DNA from: an uncultured Collinsella sp.
Lineage (GTDB): Bacteria; Actinomycetota; Coriobacteriia; Coriobacteriales; Coriobacteriaceae
Length of the DNA stretch: 15,774 nucleotides
Reading direction: 5' to 3'
Assembly (NCBI GenBank): GCA_900541785.1
Contig: UQKY01000051.1
Span: forward strand, 1-15,774
The notes beneath the pieces were generated by a model, which had not been told where the DNA came from, ran no database searches, and worked only from the letters and a program-made list of their open reading frames with translations. Shown in pieces: positions 1 to 6,579 of the stretch (positions are counted from its first letter, which is position 1; every line of letters begins with the position of its first letter). A program made the translations under genes and the position numbers.

Positions 1-70
1 GGCTTGCAGCGACGGACCTCAGGACACTCTTACACCACGTCTGCGCGCGCCACCGCAACCCCAAAGGTCT

Positions 71-301
71 GTGGGCAAAAAAGGCCAAATATGAGTACTG
101 TTACCATTTTAGTAGCAGGTAAAATCACCCAAAATGACATCCGGGCGACCCCTACAGCCCCCTAAAGCAGCCAACCTGACTGCTTTAGGGCGTATTGGGG
201 GCCAATTTTAATGGACATACTATAGGTTATGTTCATTATCTTCTTGGATGTAAATGCTATTCACTTAGCAACAGTACTCATATTTGGCATTTTTTGCCCA
301 C
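71..301. repeat. Inverted pair of intergenic repeats, possible MITE-like element
   Basis: Bases 71-104 and 268-301 are reverse complements at 32 of 34 positions (arm begins GTGGGCAAAAAAGGCCAAAT and runs on into ATGAGTACTGTT). Weaker similarity continues about 30 bases inward on both sides (shared TAGCA and AATGA-type blocks at matching offsets), so this looks like two copies of a roughly 70-nt repeat facing each other, not just short terminal repeats. Between them are a perfect 11-bp hairpin (160-190) and a second dyad (211-236, nine-base arms with one mismatch). The region is AT-richer than the flanking genes and has no credible coding frame. No transposase or clear target-site duplication is visible. 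A genome-wide dispersed repeat is my inference. Bases 1-70, to its left, show nothing identifiable. Confidence 0.6.
160..190. repeat. Perfect 11-bp hairpin inside the left-edge repeat
   Basis: CCCTAAAGCAG (160-170) and CTGCTTTAGGG (180-190) are perfect reverse complements separated by nine bases. No run of T follows on either strand, so it does not look like an intrinsic terminator. It sits near the middle of the 71-301 inverted repeat and may be part of that element's structure. Confidence 0.6.
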
Positions 302-330
302 TGCCATATAACTAGCACCCTATAGCAGAC

Positions 331-365
331 AAAAAACAGGCCGCAACCCATCGCTGCAGCCTGTT
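331..365 (-). terminator. Intrinsic terminator of the mgtE-like/nrmT operon
   Basis: On the minus strand, AACAGGCTGCAGC (365-353) pairs with GTTGCGGCCTGTT (347-335), 13 bp with two G-T pairs around a five-base loop, and runs directly into a T tract (plus strand AAAAAA at 331-336). It lies about 20 bases past the stop of the Nramp-type gene. Stem, short loop and U run are all present, so this is a convincing Rho-independent terminator. Confidence 0.85.
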
Positions 366-383
366 CGGAGGCAAAAGTGGGCG

Positions 384-1646
384 CTAAGCGCTGTAGCCCA
401 TTGCCTGTAGGACAAACATGACGACCGTCAACACCGTAATCACGCCGATAGTCGCCCACGTGAGCACGTTCCATACGCGGCCGTTGCGGTTGGCGCCCAT
501 AATGTGGCGATCCGCCGCGATAACCACCTGGAATACCAAGACTACGGGCAGCAGCACGCCGTTGATGACCTGCGAGGTCATCATAATCTGGAACAAATCG
601 ACGCCGGGCATGAGCACCAACACGGCAGAAATGCCGATGATGGCCGTAATGATGCCGCGGTAAACCGGGGCCTCGTCCCAGCTGCGATCGGCGCCGCGCT
701 CCCAACCAAAAGCCTCGCAGATAGCACTCGACGTAACACCCGGCAGCACGCAGGCAGCCAAAAAGCTCGCTGCGACCAGGCCCGAGGCAAACAGCACCGT
801 GGACCACTGACCCGCGATGGGCTCCAGCGCGCGGGCGGCATCGGCGGCATCGCTAATCTGAATACCCGCCGGGAACAGCACCGTACCGGTCGTGATGATA
901 ATGAAGCCCGCAATGATATCAGCAGCAATCGAGCCGCTCACGGTATCAATACGCTGCAGCACGATGTCGTCCTCGCCCGCATTCTTATCGACCACGTTGT
1001 TCTGAGCCAAGAAGATCATCCACGGTGCGATGGTGGTACCGATCGTTGCGACCACGAGCGACACGTAGCTGGGGTCGTTTTGAATATTGGGGACGACCAA
1101 GTCGACCGCGACCTCACCCCAGTTGGGGCCGGCCATAAACGCGGCGACGATGTAGGTCACGAACACGCAGCTTACCAGCAGCAAAATCTTCTCGATGCGC
1201 TGGAAACTACCCGACATGGTAAGCATCCACACCAGCAGCGCCACGAGCGGCACCGAGATGCTCGCCGGAACGCCAAACAGCGCAAGGCCACTCGCGATAC
1301 CCGCGAACTCCGAGATGGTCACCGCCGTGTTGGCGATCAACAGCGCCGCCATGGCCAGCACGCTCTTGCGCACGCCAAAGCGCTCGCGAATGAGCGACGC
1401 CAGGCCCTTACCCGTGACGCATCCGCAGCGCGCCGCGGTCTCCTGCGTCACGATGAGCAGCACGGTCATGACGGGAAGCATCCAGAGCATCTTATAGCCA
1501 TAGCTGGCGCCCGCGCTGGAATACGTGGCGATGCCGCCAGCGTCATTGCCCGAAAGCGCCGCCAGAAGACCGGGGCCCATGGCGCCAAAGATGGCCGCGA
1601 TGGTCAGCTTTTGCTTGGTGCTCGGCTTTTGCTTCGTATTTTGCAC
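384..1646 (-). CDS. Nramp-related (SLC11 family) divalent metal transporter, likely Mg2+ type
   Basis: A 420-residue polytopic membrane protein of the Nramp/SLC11 family with about 11 hydrophobic segments. The LeuT-fold landmarks are recognisable: TM1 has GPGLLAALSGNDAGG (residues 24-38) and TM6 has IGTTIAPW (202-209). In Mn2+/Fe2+ Nramps these are DPGN and MPH. Here they read DAGG (D35, G38) and APW (A207), so the metal-binding Asn and the soft Met ligand are Gly and Ala. That is the pattern I know from Nramp-related magnesium transporters (NRMTs) of clostridia and Eggerthella, and I infer Mg2+ uptake at the cytoplasmic membrane. The GTG at 1646 is chosen because AGGTGG lies just upstream and the next in-frame start would add 21 residues overlapping the upstream gene. 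The gap to that gene's stop is only eight bases, so the two are co-transcribed. Gene name and metal specificity need experiment. Confidence 0.85.
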   Translation of the reverse strand: MQNTKQKPSTKQKLTIAAIFGAMGPGLLAALSGNDAGGIATYSSAGASYGYKMLWMLPVMTVLLIVTQETAARCGCVTGKGLASLIRERFGVRKSVLAMAALLIANTAVTISEFAGIASGLALFGVPASISVPLVALLVWMLTMSGSFQRIEKILLLVSCVFVTYIVAAFMAGPNWGEVAVDLVVPNIQNDPSYVSLVVATIGTTIAPWMIFLAQNNVVDKNAGEDDIVLQRIDTVSGSIAADIIAGFIIITTGTVLFPAGIQISDAADAARALEPIAGQWSTVLFASGLVAASFLAACVLPGVTSSAICEAFGWERGADRSWDEAPVYRGIITAIIGISAVLVLMPGVDLFQIMMTSQVINGVLLPVVLVFQVVIAADRHIMGANRNGRVWNVLTWATIGVITVLTVVMFVLQAMGYSA

Positions 1647-1654
1647 GCGACCAC

Positions 1655-3499
1655 CTACCCCATGACCGACATGGTGAGCAGCACCGCGGCGATGCAGTAC
1701 GCCACACACGAGATCATGACGGCGATGACGTTCATGGCGGTACCCGACGTATTGAGGTCGTGCTCATCGCGCCAGAACAGCACCATCAGGTAAATCACGG
1801 CGCTCATGTTGCCCACCAGGCAGATGATGGCCGCGATGTTAAAGCAGCCGGTAAAGAGCTGCTCCTCAAACATAGGGGCATCGAGGAACGCGGCAGTGCG
1901 CACCAGCTGCGCGCACAGGTAAGTAACAAGCGAAAGGATCAGGCCCATGCCCGTGCTCTGGAAGAAGAACCCCAGATACGGCTTGGGCTCATCGTCATGG
2001 CCGTCGTATTCCAGGAAGTAGTTCTTGACGAACGACACCATACGCGAGGCAGCCAGCAACACGAGTGGCATGGCGCACATGGGAAACACCACCAGATGCG
2101 CGGAGCCCAGCGCCGTCCCCAGCACTGTTGCCATGATGCACGAGGCAATGCCCCACACGACAACCCAGTACTGGCGATGCACAAACCAGCTAAGCACATT
2201 CGTCGAGTCGTCGGACGCGCTGTCGCCCGAGCCGACGCCTGCGATCTGCAGGTCCTCCTGGTGCTCCTCGGCGATAACGTCCATGGCGTCGTCAAAGGTC
2301 ACGATACCCAAGATGTGACGGTTCTCGTCGCAAACGGGAATGGCAACCAGGTCGTACTTGGTCATCTCGTCCGTTACGTCTTCCTGGTCGTCGTCGGGCG
2401 ACACATAAACCAGGTCGCGATAGGCCAGCTGGCCCAGCGTGGCGTCGCGGTCGGCCACGATAAGCGTGCGTAGCGAAAGCACGCCGGTGAGCATGCCGCT
2501 CGGGTCCTCGGTATAGACGTAGTAGACGCTTTCGAAATCCTCGTCGAGCTTACGAATCGCCTCGATGGCGTCACCGACCGTCGCCGTGGCGGGTAGGGAG
2601 ACAAACTCCGAGGTCATGATACGGCCGGCGGTGTTGTCCTCATAGCCCAGCAGGTTACGAATCGCCTTCTCCTCCTGAACACCCATCAGGCGCAAAAGCT
2701 TCTCGGCCTTCTCGTAATCGAGCTCGTCGATCAGGTCGGCGGCGTCGTCCGGGTCCATCATGGCCAGCATCGACGATGCGTCCGTGTCGGACAGGCCCTC
2801 GAGCATCTCGGTCATAAGCTCGTCGTCATCGAACTCCGAGATGGCCTCAGCGGCCTGGGCGGTATCGAGTTGCGCGAACACCTGCGCACGCAGGCGCGGG
2901 TCGAGTTGCTCGATAATGTCGGCAATGTCGGCAGGGTGCAGCTCGCCAAGCGTCTTGTGCGACACCGACAGCTGGATGTTCTTAGTCGAGCGGTCGAGCA
3001 GGTCCATGTAGGACCAGGCGATGATATCTTCGCCGAGCGGTTTGCCCAGGTGCTTCATAAAGCTCTCGACGACATGCTCGAGTGCGGGGCTGATCGCGCG
3101 CAGCAGGCCGCGGGCGCCGACTTCGGCACCCAGCAGACGCAGCTGATTTTCGCCCGACATGGAAAACTTGATGTCGTTTACGCGCACGACCTTCATGCCC
3201 TGCGTGTCGACAATCTGCTTGTTGAGCACGTCGCGGGCGAGCAAGAGTTCGGTCGGCTGCAGGTACGAAAAACGGATTTCGGTGGCCGGCGACTTAAGGT
3301 GCACACCCGTCTCGTCGATACGGTCGACCCATTTGCGCCAGCTGATCATAAACGGCGTCTTGCCGGGTCCGCGGAACGCGAGCGACGTCACGTGCGGAAA
3401 AACTTCGCCGGTAGCAATGCCAAAATCGTTCACAACGCCGAGCTTTTCGCCATCGACGTCCAAGACCGGCAGTTTGAGCATCTCACTCAGATAATTCAC
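1655..3499 (-). CDS. PRC-barrel/MgtE_N/CBS protein with a divergent five-TM C-terminus (MgtE-like)
   Basis: A 614-residue protein. Residues 1-170 look like two PRC-barrel-type halves (VLDVDGEKLGVVND near 12-25 and IVDTQGMKVVRVND near 96-109). Residues 185-290 form an acidic MgtE_N superhelix (LHPADIADIIEQLD). Residues 291-410 are a CBS pair beginning GRIMTSEFVSL. Residues 440-612 contain five hydrophobic helices. The order MgtE_N-CBS-5TM is that of the MgtE Mg2+ channel, where the cytosolic part senses Mg2+. However, the GGNAG-type motif of the MgtE membrane domain is not visible and the helices are divergent, so channel activity is unproven. It may instead regulate the Nramp-type protein encoded eight bases downstream. 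The GTG start at 3499 has GGGGAG five bases upstream. A long leader precedes it. Confidence 0.8.
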   Translation of the reverse strand: MNYLSEMLKLPVLDVDGEKLGVVNDFGIATGEVFPHVTSLAFRGPGKTPFMISWRKWVDRIDETGVHLKSPATEIRFSYLQPTELLLARDVLNKQIVDTQGMKVVRVNDIKFSMSGENQLRLLGAEVGARGLLRAISPALEHVVESFMKHLGKPLGEDIIAWSYMDLLDRSTKNIQLSVSHKTLGELHPADIADIIEQLDPRLRAQVFAQLDTAQAAEAISEFDDDELMTEMLEGLSDTDASSMLAMMDPDDAADLIDELDYEKAEKLLRLMGVQEEKAIRNLLGYEDNTAGRIMTSEFVSLPATATVGDAIEAIRKLDEDFESVYYVYTEDPSGMLTGVLSLRTLIVADRDATLGQLAYRDLVYVSPDDDQEDVTDEMTKYDLVAIPVCDENRHILGIVTFDDAMDVIAEEHQEDLQIAGVGSGDSASDDSTNVLSWFVHRQYWVVVWGIASCIMATVLGTALGSAHLVVFPMCAMPLVLLAASRMVSFVKNYFLEYDGHDDEPKPYLGFFFQSTGMGLILSLVTYLCAQLVRTAAFLDAPMFEEQLFTGCFNIAAIICLVGNMSAVIYLMVLFWRDEHDLNTSGTAMNVIAVMISCVAYCIAAVLLTMSVMG

Positions 3500-3704
3500 T
3501 GGTGCTCCCCATCATTATCCCTTCGGACTGCGGCCATGCCGGCACGCCATCCGTGGGCTTTTAGATATGTATACGCATGCGCGGGCGGCACGCCGCTCGG
3601 CGCTCACACCCCGTGCATGCGCGAGAAGCACCTGCATGGGGTCATCGACTGTATGGTCGAGGTTTGGATTTCACCTGCAACCTTTCTCTTGACCCTTGTT
3701 ATCC
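3500..3704 (-). promoter_or_regulatory. About 205-nt structured leader of the mgtE-like operon
   Basis: From the inferred transcription start near 3704 to the GTG at 3499 there is no gene. Read as RNA on the minus strand it offers successive stems: AGGTT/AACCT (3683-3660, a 14-base loop), TCGAC/GTCGA (3660-3645, a six-base loop), CCCCATGCA/TGCACGGGG (3641-3609, one mismatch) and a very GC-rich segment further down. Leaders of this length before Mg2+ transporter genes are often Mg2+-sensing. I compared it by eye with the M-box, cobalamin, FMN and yybP-ykoY cores and could not make a convincing match, so no class is assigned. Confidence 0.4.
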
Positions 3705-3710
3705 GCAGTA

Positions 3711-3719
3711 ACTATAGCA
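3711..3719 (-). promoter_or_regulatory. Extended -10 promoter for the mgtE-like operon
   Basis: The minus strand reads TGC TATAGT, an extended -10 element (TGn followed by a TATAAT-like hexamer with one mismatch). No good -35 hexamer lies 17 bases upstream, which is tolerable for extended -10 promoters. It is the best promoter candidate between the deacetylase stop and the GTG at 3499. Confidence 0.4.
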
Positions 3720-3793
3720 TCAGCATCGCGCCGTGGCGCCAAATTTATGCTCCAAACATCGCAGGCATACCAAACGCTGACGCATCCGTGACA

Positions 3794-3822
3794 TAGTCAT
3801 TGGGGACATTCTTAAATGACTA
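3794..3822 (-). repeat. 29-bp hairpin repeat, copy 1, supplying the deacetylase stop codon
   Basis: TAGTCATT (3794-3801) and AATGACTA (3815-3822) are perfect inverted arms around a 13-base centre (GGGGACATTCTTA). On the minus strand the element begins with TAG, which is exactly the stop codon of the deacetylase-like gene. A near-identical element (25 of 29 bases) sits at the stop of the ABC permease gene at 12211-12239. No T tract follows, so it is not a standard terminator. Confidence 0.75.
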
Positions 3823-5226
3823 GTCTGTGGTGTCATCATCTTCGGCGAGCTGGGGGAACACGGCGTTTTTGGGCATGGTGACCTTCGTCAGCGAGGTGAG
3901 CTTTTTGCTCAGCGATGCGTCCGTCTTGACCAGATCGCTCAACGTCACGATTTTGTAGCCGTCGGCAATAAGCCCGTCGATAATCTGCGGCAGCGCCTCG
4001 AGCGTCTGCTCGGCGCACTTATCGTTATCGGTCAGCAGCACAATGTTGCCTGGCGTCACCGAATCGAGCACCGTCGAGACCTGCTCGTCGGCACCGTTGA
4101 GCAGCCAGTCGCCCGAATCGATATTCCACGAGACCACGGCAGACACCAAGTCCATCGCATCAATCCAGTTTTGCTCGTCAAAGGCTGCGTAGGGAGCGCG
4201 CAAAAGCATCGTCTTCACGCCGGTCGCGGACTTGATCGCCTCGGTGCCCTTCGAAACCTGCTCGCGTACCGCCTCACGGTCCTGACCCTTGAGCGAATCG
4301 TCGCTGTAGCTGTTGGATCCGATCTCGCACCCGGCGTCGACAATCGCCTTGGCCGTGGCAGGCGAGGCCTCGGCCGCATCGCCCGAAAGGAAGAACGTCG
4401 CGGTGACGCCCTTTTCCTTGAGCACCTGCAAGATCTGTTTGGTGGCGCCGCTCGGACCCTCGTCAAACGTCAGTGCCACGTACTTTTTGTTGCCCTTGGG
4501 CGCCACGCTGGCGCACGCAACAACGCAATCGGTGGCGGGCACAACCTCGCCGCGATCCTGCGTCTTGCCCGACTGCTCACCAACCCACACCTCGGAGCGG
4601 CCCTGGACACCCCACGTCTGCACATACTCGATAGCGCCCGTGCCCTCGACCTTGAGCTTGGGCTCGATAACCGTAGCCTGAACCTCGTGTTTCTCGTAGG
4701 TGTTACGGCCATCCTTGACCGTCACCTTCTCGCCACCCTCGAGTTCGCGGCTATCCCATTTGCCCTGCTTCACGCGCTTGCCGTCGACCTTCACCGACAG
4801 CTTTTCGCCTCCATGGCGCTTGAGCACACTGTCATCGACGGCCAGCAGGTCGCCTGCGTCGTAGGTGTCAGTCAAATCCTGTTCGTCGATGAGATTCTGC
4901 AGCGTAGAGCCCACGCGCACCGCGGTCTTCTGGCCGTTGAGCTCCACGTCCACGCTGCGGTTGACGTAGCCCACGACGGCAGCGATAAACAGCACGAGCG
5001 CGCAACCCACGGCGATGAGCGCATAGGGCAGGCGAGACGAACGACGGGGTGTGCGGCTGTTGCCGATGCGCGCGCTGCGATCGCTAAAGCCGCGGCTATG
5101 GTTGAGATACATCGCGCCGGGCTTACGGTGACGCTTGCGCTGACCGCTAGGCAGCTGCACCAGGTCGCGGCGCGCCGTCGGACGCGCACCCGAACGCCCG
5201 TTTAAGTTGGATCCGTTTTGGCGCAT
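3820..5226 (-). CDS. Membrane-anchored CE4 polysaccharide-deacetylase-like protein, probably catalytically inactive
   Basis: A 468-residue protein with a basic cytoplasmic tail (1-67), one transmembrane anchor (68-87), an outside region 91-240 whose first part (VDVELNGQKTAVRVGSTLQNLI) resembles the DUF348/ubiquitin-like modules of wall proteins, and a NodB/CE4 fold at about 247-435. CE4 enzymes need TFDDGP, H(S/T)xxH, RxPYG, DxxDW and LxHD. Here these read TFDEGP (253-258), N305-x3-D309, RAPYA (343-347), DSGDW (370-374) and LLTD (397-400). The two metal-binding His and the catalytic His are gone and the metal Asp is Glu, while D255, R343 and the DxxDW motif remain. I infer a pseudoenzyme that binds wall glycan or a partner. 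ATG at 5226 has GGGAGG four bases upstream. The stop codon lies in a repeat element. A hairpin separates it from the PRC-barrel gene. Confidence 0.85.
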   Translation of the reverse strand: MRQNGSNLNGRSGARPTARRDLVQLPSGQRKRHRKPGAMYLNHSRGFSDRSARIGNSRTPRRSSRLPYALIAVGCALVLFIAAVVGYVNRSVDVELNGQKTAVRVGSTLQNLIDEQDLTDTYDAGDLLAVDDSVLKRHGGEKLSVKVDGKRVKQGKWDSRELEGGEKVTVKDGRNTYEKHEVQATVIEPKLKVEGTGAIEYVQTWGVQGRSEVWVGEQSGKTQDRGEVVPATDCVVACASVAPKGNKKYVALTFDEGPSGATKQILQVLKEKGVTATFFLSGDAAEASPATAKAIVDAGCEIGSNSYSDDSLKGQDREAVREQVSKGTEAIKSATGVKTMLLRAPYAAFDEQNWIDAMDLVSAVVSWNIDSGDWLLNGADEQVSTVLDSVTPGNIVLLTDNDKCAEQTLEALPQIIDGLIADGYKIVTLSDLVKTDASLSKKLTSLTKVTMPKNAVFPQLAEDDDTTD

Positions 5227-5247
5227 GTGCCCTCCCCCATAAACACA

Positions 5248-5277
5248 GCAAGCCGGAGCAACAGGTCTCCGGCTTGC
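5248..5277 (-). terminator. Hairpin after the PRC-barrel gene, probable terminator or attenuator
   Basis: GCAAGCCGGAG (5248-5258) and CTCCGGCTTGC (5267-5277) form a perfect 11-bp stem with an eight-base loop, between the stop of the PRC-barrel gene and the start of the deacetylase-like gene. On the minus strand it is followed by TGTGTTTA, a weak T-rich run. No other promoter fits in the short gap, so it may be a partial terminator that lets some transcription into the next gene. Confidence 0.55.
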
Positions 5278-5298
5278 CTCCCATCATTTGGTACGTCG

Positions 5299-6054
5299 CT
5301 ATTTTGTAGCTTTTGACGAGCCTCCGCTCGCCTTTTGGTATTCGTCCTTAAAGGCCTTGAACATGCCGCGCGTCTTGCCGAGCTGCTTGCCCAGTGCGCG
5401 ACTGCCCTTGTCCACGGCAACCGATCCCTTGTCGTCGAGCACCTTGGCGCCCTTTTTGACCTTGTCGCCCACCACGACGCTGGCCTCGGCGGCCTTGGCA
5501 GCCGCACCGCCCGAATACCCGAGCGACTTGACCTCGTCCGAGACGACCATCGCGCCGTTCTCGTAGCCGCGCAGCATCGTCGGCGGCACCTGCGTGTCAC
5601 CAACCAAAACACTCGAAGCAGCACCGGCGGTCACATAGAATGCCTGCACGATGCCCGAGCGTGGCTTGAACTCAACATCCGAGCAATAGCCCACGACGTC
5701 GCCCGATTCCGTGCGCACGTCCATACCGACCCAGATGATGCAATCGTCCAGGTTGATGTCGAGGCGCTTGGCGGCGGCGGCATCGTACGTGTCCTTGACG
5801 TCATCGACCGCAATGGCGCCCTCGTAGACGCCAATGGCGTCGAGCGCTACGAATCGGTCGGGACGCTCGATCATGCCCGCGATATCGGACTGGCGGACCA
5901 TAAAGCCGACCACGCGCGTACCGCCCGGGGTAAAGACCGGAAAGTGAATCTTTCCGAGCTTTTTAGGGCTGCGCGGCGTGCCGTCCTTTTTGGTGCGCTT
6001 GTCCTCGGTAGGCTTGCGATAGATCTTGGCGCCGACAAAATCCCCGGCGCGCAT
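5299..6054 (-). CDS. PRC-barrel domain protein of unknown function
   Basis: A 251-residue soluble protein. Residues 1-85 and 100-180 look like two PRC-barrel-type beta domains: GKIHFPVFTPGGTRVVGFMV (35-54) and the region around MDVRTESGDVVGYCSDVEF (111-129) share the pattern strand, gly-turn, strand ending in an acidic position. The C-terminal 70 residues are Lys/Ala/Gly-rich and probably flexible or helical. There is no signal peptide and no membrane helix. PRC barrels occur in RimM, photosynthetic reaction centre H subunits and many actinobacterial proteins of unknown role, so no activity can be assigned. Its ATG overlaps the TAA of the YtxH-like gene (TAATG), which implies translational coupling. 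Start residue MRAGDFVG fits the barrel beginning. A similar double barrel forms the N-terminus of the MgtE-like protein in this window. Confidence 0.75.
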   Translation of the reverse strand: MRAGDFVGAKIYRKPTEDKRTKKDGTPRSPKKLGKIHFPVFTPGGTRVVGFMVRQSDIAGMIERPDRFVALDAIGVYEGAIAVDDVKDTYDAAAAKRLDINLDDCIIWVGMDVRTESGDVVGYCSDVEFKPRSGIVQAFYVTAGAASSVLVGDTQVPPTMLRGYENGAMVVSDEVKSLGYSGGAAAKAAEASVVVGDKVKKGAKVLDDKGSVAVDKGSRALGKQLGKTRGMFKAFKDEYQKASGGSSKATK

Positions 6055-6443
6055 TATGCCTCGGTCGAGGGCTCCGCAGCCTCGGTATCAGCCTCGACGG
6101 CGTTCTCGACCACGACGTCGGCGGCAGGCGTCACGTTGCCGCCCGAAATGGCGTCGTTGAGCTGCTCGCGCAGCTGGTCCATGCGCTCGCGAGCCAGGTC
6201 GACCTTGGCGCGTAGGTCGTCGGTCTTGGCGTCGACCATCGGGCCAAAGTCATTCACCGCAGCACGGGCCTCCTCGGCGCTGTGCTCGTAGGTGTCGCGC
6301 ATATTGTCCCAGGCGTCGTTGGCGATATCGGCAGCCATGGCGCGGGTCTCGGCGCCCGAGCGCGGGGCCAGAGCAACGCCGACAATAGCGCCGGCAGCGG
6401 CACCAAAAAGTGCGCCGGAGACAAAGCTGAAAGTCTTACCCAT
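6054..6443 (-). CDS. YtxH-like small membrane-anchored protein
   Basis: A 129-residue protein with a Gly/Ala-rich hydrophobic N-terminus, FVSGALFGAAAGAIVGVALAP (7-27), followed directly by RSGAET, the hallmark of YtxH (DUF948/YtxH-type) proteins: one short membrane segment, then a helical amphipathic region (about 32-100, rich in Glu/Arg/Ala with heptad spacing) and an acidic Glu/Ala tail. Homologues are small envelope or general-stress proteins with no known enzymatic role. ATG 6443 (MGKTF) is preferred over ATG 6449 because the AGGAGAGG Shine-Dalgarno stands only one base from the latter but seven from the former. It is the first gene of a coupled pair with the PRC-barrel gene, behind its own -10 element and a 5' UTR hairpin. 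Confidence 0.75.
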   Translation of the reverse strand: MGKTFSFVSGALFGAAAGAIVGVALAPRSGAETRAMAADIANDAWDNMRDTYEHSAEEARAAVNDFGPMVDAKTDDLRAKVDLARERMDQLREQLNDAISGGNVTPAADVVVENAVEADTEAAEPSTEA

Positions 6444-6460
6444 GATCATTCCTCTCCTGC

Positions 6461-6476
6461 GGGCACGTCGGTGCCC
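6461..6476 (-). other. 5' UTR hairpin next to the ytxH-like Shine-Dalgarno
   Basis: GGGCAC and GTGCCC form a perfect six-base stem with a GTCG/CGAC loop. On the transcript it ends three bases before AGGAGAGG. It leaves the ribosome site itself free but could affect loading or mRNA stability. Confidence 0.45.
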
Positions 6477-6494
6477 ACCGTTTGAATGCTGTCC

Positions 6495-6500
6495 ATTATA
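6495..6500 (-). promoter_or_regulatory. Consensus -10 box for the ytxH-like/PRC-barrel pair
   Basis: The minus strand carries a perfect TATAAT about 50 bases before the ATG at 6443. No recognisable -35 hexamer lies 16-18 bases upstream, so strength and sigma factor are uncertain. It gives the pair a leader of about 45 bases. Confidence 0.5.
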
Positions 6501-6579
6501 CCCGCAGCGCATCACTTGCCGCTCCGCTCATCTGCGTACGGCAAAGGCGCAGGTACGTGATGGTGATAAACGCGTAGGC

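Noticed and set aside
1647..1709. A 21-residue N-terminal extension of the Nramp-type protein
   Set aside because: It would lie inside the upstream gene, and the GTG at 1646 has a ribosome site at good distance.
3640..3690. GGTGAAATCC on the minus strand as a cobalamin or FMN riboswitch core
   Set aside because: The surrounding conserved blocks and pairings of either class cannot be completed, and neither fits a Mg2+ transporter operon.
3690..3719. TTGACC and TATAGC on the plus strand, 18 bases apart, as a promoter
   Set aside because: There is no plus-strand gene downstream. The TATAG core is partly self-complementary and is better used by the minus-strand extended -10.
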